The translations under genes and the position numbers were made by a program. From NCBI GenBank assembly GCA_964494385.1, contig CAZBSE010000027.1:1-17393 (forward strand): a DNA stretch of 17,393 nucleotides, in the 5' to 3' direction. Shown here in pieces: positions 12,867 to 17,393 of this stretch (position 1 is its first letter; every line of letters starts with the position of its first letter). This DNA is from CAZBSE01 sp964494385. GTDB taxonomy: Bacteria > Actinomycetota > Humimicrobiia > Humimicrobiales > Humimicrobiaceae. The notes beneath the pieces are model-generated. The model searched no databases. It was not told the origin of the DNA and saw only the letters and a list, made by a program, of their open reading frames with translations.

Positions 12867-13634
12867 ATGTTTAGATTAGTATTATTAAGACATGGCGAAA
12901 GTATTTGGAATAGAGATAACCTCTTTACCGGGTGGACTGATATAGATTTATCTTCCGCAGGAATAAAACAAGCAAAGGAAGCCGGGGAGATTCTTAAAAA
13001 GGAGGGGTTTACATTTGATATTTCCTTTACCTCAGTGCTTAAAAGGTCCATCAGGTCTCTTTGGATAGTGCTTGACATACTTGACCTGATGTGGGTACCT
13101 GTTAAAAAATCATGGAAGCTCAATGAAAGGTTTTACGGAGCCATGCAGGGTTTAAATAAATCAGAGACAACTAAAAAGTATGGAGAAACCCAGGTTCTAA
13201 AGTGGAGAAGAAGTTATGAAATCCGTCCCCCTGAAATTAATATACATGACAGCAGATATCCAGGCAATGACTCTAGATATTCCAATCTAACCAAAAAAGA
13301 GCTGCCTACTTCAGAATCTTTAAAAGACACGGTTAATCGAATTTTGCCATATTGGTACGATAACATTGCACCCAGTATTAAATCCGGCAAAAAAGTACTA
13401 TTGGTAGGCCACGGGAATGGTCTCAGGGCTCTGGTAAAACACTTTGATAATATAAGCAGCAGTGAAATTGCGAATGTAAATATTCCTCTGGGTATACCTC
13501 TGATCTATGAGTTGGATGAAAAGCTAATGCCTTCGAATAAATATTATTTAGGTGAAGACAAAAAAATAAAGGAAGCTATTGAGTTCATAGCCAATCAACA
13601 CAAGACAAAAGGAGGAATCAAACATAATGTATGA
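12867..13634 (+). CDS. gpmA: 2,3-bisphosphoglycerate-dependent phosphoglycerate mutase
   Basis: A cytosolic glycolytic enzyme interconverting 3- and 2-phosphoglycerate through a phosphohistidine. Its 255 residues compare with about 250 for E. coli GpmA, to which it aligns nearly end to end. The catalytic motif RHGESIWN (His near residue 9) opens the protein. FTGWTDIDLSSAG, SVLKRSIRSLW, SWKLNERFYGAMQGLNKSET, KWRRSYEIRPPE and RYPGNDSRY follow in order. The second catalytic His is in LVGHGNGLRALVK; the usual S after N is Gly here. GGATGG lies 8 nt before the ATG. The stop overlaps the next ATG by 8 bp, so the enzyme is made together with a sugar kinase. This suggests a carbohydrate-catabolic operon. 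Confidence 0.96.
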   Translation: MFRLVLLRHGESIWNRDNLFTGWTDIDLSSAGIKQAKEAGEILKKEGFTFDISFTSVLKRSIRSLWIVLDILDLMWVPVKKSWKLNERFYGAMQGLNKSETTKKYGETQVLKWRRSYEIRPPEINIHDSRYPGNDSRYSNLTKKELPTSESLKDTVNRILPYWYDNIAPSIKSGKKVLLVGHGNGLRALVKHFDNISSSEIANVNIPLGIPLIYELDEKLMPSNKYYLGEDKKIKEAIEFIANQHKTKGGIKHNV

Positions 13635-14616
13635 TGTTATAACAGTTGGATCAGGTACTGTTGATGTGTTCGTGTATACTGATAGATCCGAGTCCATATC
13701 TATAAGAACAAAAAATGATGAGGAAGGTTATATTTGCTATCCTGTGGGGGCAAAGCTTCTTATAAACACTCTTTATTTTTTAACCGGCGGAGGAGGCACC
13801 AATACTGCAGTGGCTCTTTCACGATTGGGCTTAAAGGTAGCATATATAGGTAAAGTCGGAAATGACCAGAATGGCCTGAAAATTTTAGACGAATTAAAAA
13901 ATGAAAAGGTGGAATTCCTTGGTTCCATAAGCAAGGATCCGGAAGAAAAGACCGGCTATTCGGTGGTTTTAGACAGTCTGGAAAAAAGAAGAACAATATT
14001 GACTTTTAAAGGTACCAATAATAGTCTGGATTTTTCAGAGATAGATTTAGAAAAGTTAAAGACCAAGTGGTTTTATTTTTCAAGCATGCTGGATAAATCA
14101 TTCAGGACTTTGGAAAAACTCTCGAACTTTGCTTTTAAAAATAATATAAAGATATGCTTTAATACAAGCAACTATCTCTCCGAGAAAGGAAAGCAATATC
14201 TAAGTAAAATATTAAAAAATACCGGGATCATTATACTAAATAAAGAAGAAGCCTCTTTACTGGTGGGTAAAGGGGAGCCTTTTGAAAAAATAAAGAGTTT
14301 AAGGGAACTGGGACCTGAGATAGCCATAATAACTGATGGTGAAAACCCGATTTACGGTGCTGATGTCAACGGTTCTTATTTTAAGATCTTCCCACAGAAT
14401 GTTAAAGTGGTCGAGTCTACCGGGGCCGGGGACAGTTTTGCTGCATCTTTCCTAGCCGGAATGATAAAGACAGGTGATATAAGATTATCAATGAAACTGG
14501 CTATTGTAAATTCCCATTCTGTGTTGAAGTACAAGGGCGCTAAAAGAAAACTTTTGACCTATAAAGAGGCATTAAAAGAAATTAATAGAAGTGATATAAA
14601 GATAGAATATCTATAG
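13627..14616 (+). CDS. PfkB/ribokinase-family sugar kinase
   Basis: A 329-residue cytosolic kinase that phosphorylates a sugar or nucleoside with ATP. GGAGG (13611-13615) lies 11 nt before the ATG and inside the end of gpmA. The N-terminus DVITVGSGTVDVFVYTD is the first PfkB strand. The substrate motif is FLTGGGGTNTAVALSRLGLKVAYIGKVGNDQNG (about 52-86, PfkB signature 1). Signature 2 is ESTGAGDSFAASFLAGMI, with catalytic base D269 and the anion hole G-A-G-D. A lid insert (about 18-45) carries RTKNDEEGYICYP. Exact substrate (fructose, ribose, KDG, adenosine) cannot be fixed from the motifs. Pairing with phosphoglycerate mutase suggests entry of a sugar into lower glycolysis. Confidence 0.9.
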   Translation: MYDVITVGSGTVDVFVYTDRSESISIRTKNDEEGYICYPVGAKLLINTLYFLTGGGGTNTAVALSRLGLKVAYIGKVGNDQNGLKILDELKNEKVEFLGSISKDPEEKTGYSVVLDSLEKRRTILTFKGTNNSLDFSEIDLEKLKTKWFYFSSMLDKSFRTLEKLSNFAFKNNIKICFNTSNYLSEKGKQYLSKILKNTGIIILNKEEASLLVGKGEPFEKIKSLRELGPEIAIITDGENPIYGADVNGSYFKIFPQNVKVVESTGAGDSFAASFLAGMIKTGDIRLSMKLAIVNSHSVLKYKGAKRKLLTYKEALKEINRSDIKIEYL

Positions 14617-14627
14617 AGGTATAAAGA

Positions 14628-14788
14628 ATGCAGAAAGGTTTCATTCATCCAAAAACACCCTCAAGAGATGATATGCATGTATCTAACCCGGTTTTTCAAG
14701 TGAATCTGATGATGTCCTTTCCATCCAGGCATATTACGGAAAAAAGATCATAGTTTTTTTATGTAATAATCTTTTTAACATAGTATAA
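14628..14788 (+). pseudogene. Small hypothetical gene, apparently frameshifted
   Basis: ATG 14628 follows the pfkB stop by 11 bp, with GAGG (14616-14619) 8 nt before it. The first frame encodes 41 residues, beginning MQKGFIHPKTPSRDDMHVSN and continuing PVFQVN, then reads on to TAG 14751. If one base is added around 14703 the frame continues as SDDVLSIQAYYGKKIIVFL to TAA 14786-14788, giving about 53 residues with a hydrophobic end. The shifted frame looks much more protein-like (a beta-strand-rich, DDVLSIQ-type ending) than the in-frame one. I know no family. It is either a pseudogene or hit by a base-calling error. Confidence 0.5.
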
Positions 14789-14789
14789 T
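14784..14789 (+). promoter_or_regulatory. Candidate -10 box for the proton ATPase gene
   Basis: A perfect TATAAT lies 40 bp before the ATPase ATG. No convincing -35 box is seen at 16-18 bp, so this may be a weak or activator-dependent promoter, or chance in AT-rich DNA. Confidence 0.35.
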
Positions 14790-14828
14790 AATTATAAGAA
14801 CCAGGAAATAATATTTATCCGATCAGAG

Positions 14829-17288
14829 ATGGAAAAAAGTATTATTGACACAAAAAAAGCAAAAGATATTAGTACTGCGGATTTATTTAAAAAACTGTCT
14901 TCAAGCAAAAAAGGACTATCCGGCAATGAGGCAAAAAAGAGGCTGGACCAATTTGGGCCAAATGAAATATCAGAAAAAAAGACTAACACCTTATTAAAAT
15001 TCCTTAAATATTTTTGGGGTCCTATTCCCTGGATGATCGAAATAGCATTGATCCTTTCGGCTGTCCTAAGACATTGGGAGGATTTCGGGGTTATTCTTTT
15101 ACTGTTGATGATCAATGCAGTTGTAAGATTCTCTGAAGAACATAGGGCAGATAACGCAATAGAAATGTTAAAAAAAAGATTGGCTATAAAAGCCAGAGTG
15201 CTTCACGATGGGGAATGGCAGGAAATTTCGGCAAAAGAACTTGTACCAGGGGATATGATAAGAGTCCGTCTGGGTGATATAATACCTGCCGATATCAAGC
15301 TTGTTGAAGGTGATTATTTATCTGTGGATGAATCTGCGCTGACAGGGGAATCATTACCAGTAGAAAAAGACACATCGGATGTGGGATATTCGGGGTCCAT
15401 TATCCGCCAGGGCGAGATGAACGCATTGGTTATAAGCACTGGAATGAATACTTATTTTGGGAAAACAACTAAACTGGTAGAGGAAGCAAAAACCACAAGC
15501 CATTTTCAAAAAGCTGTCATGAAGATAGGCAATTATTTAATAATCATGTCTATTGCATTAGTTATTATCGTATTTGCAGTAGAGTTATTACGCCATCAGA
15601 AAGTCATTGAAACCCTTCAGTTTGGATTGGTCCTTATAATAGCAGCTATACCGGCTGCTCTTCCGGCAGTATTGTCGATCACTATGGTAGTCGGGGCTAC
15701 TGTCCTTGCCGGAAAGGGTGCTATTGTCAGCAAGCTCCTTGCCATTGAGGAGATGGCTGGTGTGGATTTTCTATGTTCAGATAAAACAGGAACCATTACT
15801 AAAAACGAACTCTCCGTAGAGGAAGTCATACCCATTGGGGATTTTAGTAAAAATGAAGTATTCCTCTGCGGCAGTCTTGCTTCAAGAGAAAAAGACGGAG
15901 ATACCATCGATAATGCAATCATAGCCAGTAGTAAAGATATAAAGGAAGTCACTAAATCTATTGGTGACTATAAAGTCTTGGACTTTAAACCTTTTGATCC
16001 CATTAAAAAAAGAACAGAGTCTGTTGTGGAAGGTCCCGGTAAAAATAATTTTAAAGTATCAAAAGGAGCACCGCAGGTAATCCTGTCATTGATAGGCGAG
16101 GATAAAAAATTAGCTGAAGATATCAATGATAAAATAGACAGTCTGGCAAAAGATGGATATCGTGCACTTGGCATCGCAAAAACCAGTAAAAATGGAAAAT
16201 GGAATTTCATCGGTCTTATCGGACTATCTGATACTGCCCGTGAAGATTCGGCAGAAACGATAAAAGAAGCGCAGTCTATGGGTTTGAATGTCAAGATGCT
16301 GACAGGAGACCATACCGCTATTGCTAAGAAAATAGCGAAGGATGTCAATTTAGGCACAAATATTATACCTGCATCATCATTAATAGATGTGGAAGACGAT
16401 AAAGCCGAAGAGATTATTGAAAATTCTGATGGTTTCTCAGAGGTCTTTCCCGAACATAAATATCATATTGTAGAACTGCTGCAGAAGAAAAATCATATCG
16501 TAGGTATGACAGGTGATGGGGTAAACGATGCCCCGGCACTAAAGAAGGCCGATATAGGGATTGCAGTCGCCGGAGCTACAGATGCTGCAAAATCCGCCGC
16601 AGACATAGTTTTTACCAAACCGGGCCTATCTGTGATTGTCGAAGCATTAAGACAGAGTCGAAAAATATTCATGCGTATGAACAATTATGCGATCTATCGC
16701 ATAGCTGAAACCATAAGGGTCCTGTTTTTTTTAGTTTTAAGCATCTTAATATTCAAATTTTACCCTCTAACTGCCATAATGGTCGTTCTTCTTGCCCTGC
16801 TTAATGACATACCTATAATGATGATTGCATATGATAATGCAAAACTTCTAAAACGCCCAGTCCGCTGGAAGATGAGCAGCGTTCTTGAGGTTTCCACTAT
16901 GCTGGGAATTGTAGGGGTGATATCAAGTTTTGGTTTTTTCTTGATTGCCAGAAATGTCCTTAGTCTTGATCCATCAATAATTCAGACTCTTGTTTTTCTA
17001 AAATTAATTGTTTCGGGACACTTGACAATTTACCTTACCAGAACCGGTAAGCAATCTTTTTGGACTAGACCATTGCCTTCACCCAGATTGTTCCTTACCG
17101 CGGAATTTACACAGATTGCAGCAACATTTTTTGCAGTATACGGATTATTGATGACCGGGATAGGATGGAAACTGGCAGGATTCGTATGGGGTTATGCAAT
17201 TACCATGTTTATTGTTACAAATTATATAAAGGTATTCTATTACAAGACAGTGGACTATATAAAAAGAAAATCAGTCCAGTCCAAATAG
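14829..17288 (+). CDS. P3A-type plasma-membrane proton-pumping ATPase
   Basis: An 819-residue P-type ATPase that expels protons using ATP, related to plant and fungal H+-ATPases (TIGR01647 type). Domains in order are: cytosolic N-terminus with GLSGNEAKKRL; two helices (about 57-105); actuator domain with TGES (172-175); M3-M4 with PAALPAVLSITMVVGA, whose Pro-rich kink is typical of the proton pumps; phosphorylation site DKTGTIT with D318; nucleotide-binding domain with KGAPQ; TGDHT; hinge GDGVNDAP (D563, D567); and M5-M10. M6 carries D660 in LLNDIPIMM, at the place of the proton-carrying Asp of the plant pump. DKTGTIT replaces the common DKTGTLT, a tolerated change. The long C-terminal autoinhibitory tail of plant enzymes is absent, as in other prokaryotes. 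No good Shine-Dalgarno is seen at this ATG. Confidence 0.95.
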   Translation: MEKSIIDTKKAKDISTADLFKKLSSSKKGLSGNEAKKRLDQFGPNEISEKKTNTLLKFLKYFWGPIPWMIEIALILSAVLRHWEDFGVILLLLMINAVVRFSEEHRADNAIEMLKKRLAIKARVLHDGEWQEISAKELVPGDMIRVRLGDIIPADIKLVEGDYLSVDESALTGESLPVEKDTSDVGYSGSIIRQGEMNALVISTGMNTYFGKTTKLVEEAKTTSHFQKAVMKIGNYLIIMSIALVIIVFAVELLRHQKVIETLQFGLVLIIAAIPAALPAVLSITMVVGATVLAGKGAIVSKLLAIEEMAGVDFLCSDKTGTITKNELSVEEVIPIGDFSKNEVFLCGSLASREKDGDTIDNAIIASSKDIKEVTKSIGDYKVLDFKPFDPIKKRTESVVEGPGKNNFKVSKGAPQVILSLIGEDKKLAEDINDKIDSLAKDGYRALGIAKTSKNGKWNFIGLIGLSDTAREDSAETIKEAQSMGLNVKMLTGDHTAIAKKIAKDVNLGTNIIPASSLIDVEDDKAEEIIENSDGFSEVFPEHKYHIVELLQKKNHIVGMTGDGVNDAPALKKADIGIAVAGATDAAKSAADIVFTKPGLSVIVEALRQSRKIFMRMNNYAIYRIAETIRVLFFLVLSILIFKFYPLTAIMVVLLALLNDIPIMMIAYDNAKLLKRPVRWKMSSVLEVSTMLGIVGVISSFGFFLIARNVLSLDPSIIQTLVFLKLIVSGHLTIYLTRTGKQSFWTRPLPSPRLFLTAEFTQIAATFFAVYGLLMTGIGWKLAGFVWGYAITMFIVTNYIKVFYYKTVDYIKRKSVQSK

Positions 17289-17316
17289 GGAGCCGATATA
17301 TACTGCATAGAAATCC

Positions 17317-17337
17317 CGCCAGATAATAGGCGTTTTT
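17317..17337 (+). terminator. Possible weak terminator after the ATPase gene
   Basis: CGCC (17317-17320) and GGCG (17329-17332) can pair around an 8-nt loop, followed at once by five T. The 4-bp stem is short, but it lies 29 bp after the stop codon, where a terminator is expected. Confidence 0.35.
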
Positions 17338-17393
17338 CAAGATTTTTTTGAGGATTTGATGGTTCTTCTTATAAGTTTTCTGTAAACAAACTC

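Noticed and set aside
14741..14778. AAAAAGAT...ATCTTTTT hairpin after the small gene
   Set aside because: The stem is only A/T-rich pairs with a 20-nt loop and no following T run, so it is not a credible terminator.
17270..17300. GTCCAAATAGGGAGCC resembling the 36-nt repeat
   Set aside because: It needs a gap to align, shares only about 15 bases and overlaps the end of the ATPase coding sequence. Probably chance.
1..17393. CRISPR array, tRNA, rRNA or phage genes
   Set aside because: I saw no regularly spaced direct repeats with unique spacers, no recognisable tRNA or rRNA sequence, and no integrase or structural phage gene. The only regular repeat is the coding 153-bp array.

Overview
The window is AT-rich bacterial DNA with good Shine-Dalgarno sites, short operons, a lipoprotein signal peptide on a secreted xylanase, and PadR/HAAS, TetR and ArsR regulators next to membrane proteins. 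This suggests a low-GC, probably anaerobic, polysaccharide-using bacterium (Bacillota-like, or a deep lineage such as Atribacterota). No rRNA or other phylogenetic marker is present, so the assignment is an inference.

Left part (1-2210): the end of an acidic, lysine-rich unknown protein; a UGT-type glycosyltransferase on the minus strand, flanked by two imperfect copies of a 36-nt direct repeat; and a decayed Cro/C1 (XRE) regulator that still has its intact rho-independent terminator. Next (2230-4470) is the most unusual locus: a strong promoter carrying an inverted repeat, then padR, a HAAS-type two-TM protein and a large membrane protein, translationally coupled. The large protein is nine tandem copies of a 51-residue two-helix unit ending in Trp-Trp-Pro. 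The HAAS protein carries one copy of the same unit.

Middle (4590-9943): a broken alpha/beta hydrolase; a GH10 xylanase with two CBM9-like modules, whose lipoprotein signal peptide lies upstream of any ATG/GTG/TTG codon; and a tetR gene divergent from a two-gene BcrA-type ABC exporter.

Right part (9948-17393): a 36-codon [4Fe-4S] tail on the minus strand; a second ABC exporter operon ending in its own ArsR regulator; a probable IS91-like transposase scrap; an overlapping phosphoglycerate mutase / PfkB sugar kinase pair; a small frameshifted gene; and a P3A-type proton-pumping ATPase.

Three regulator-plus-membrane-protein cassettes (PadR, TetR, ArsR) look like separate envelope-stress or drug-response modules. 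The xylanase, sugar kinase, mutase and proton pump point to saccharide fermentation. At least five gene remnants lie between the intact operons, so this is an accessory region that has gained and lost genes. Some single-base frameshifts could also be assembly errors.
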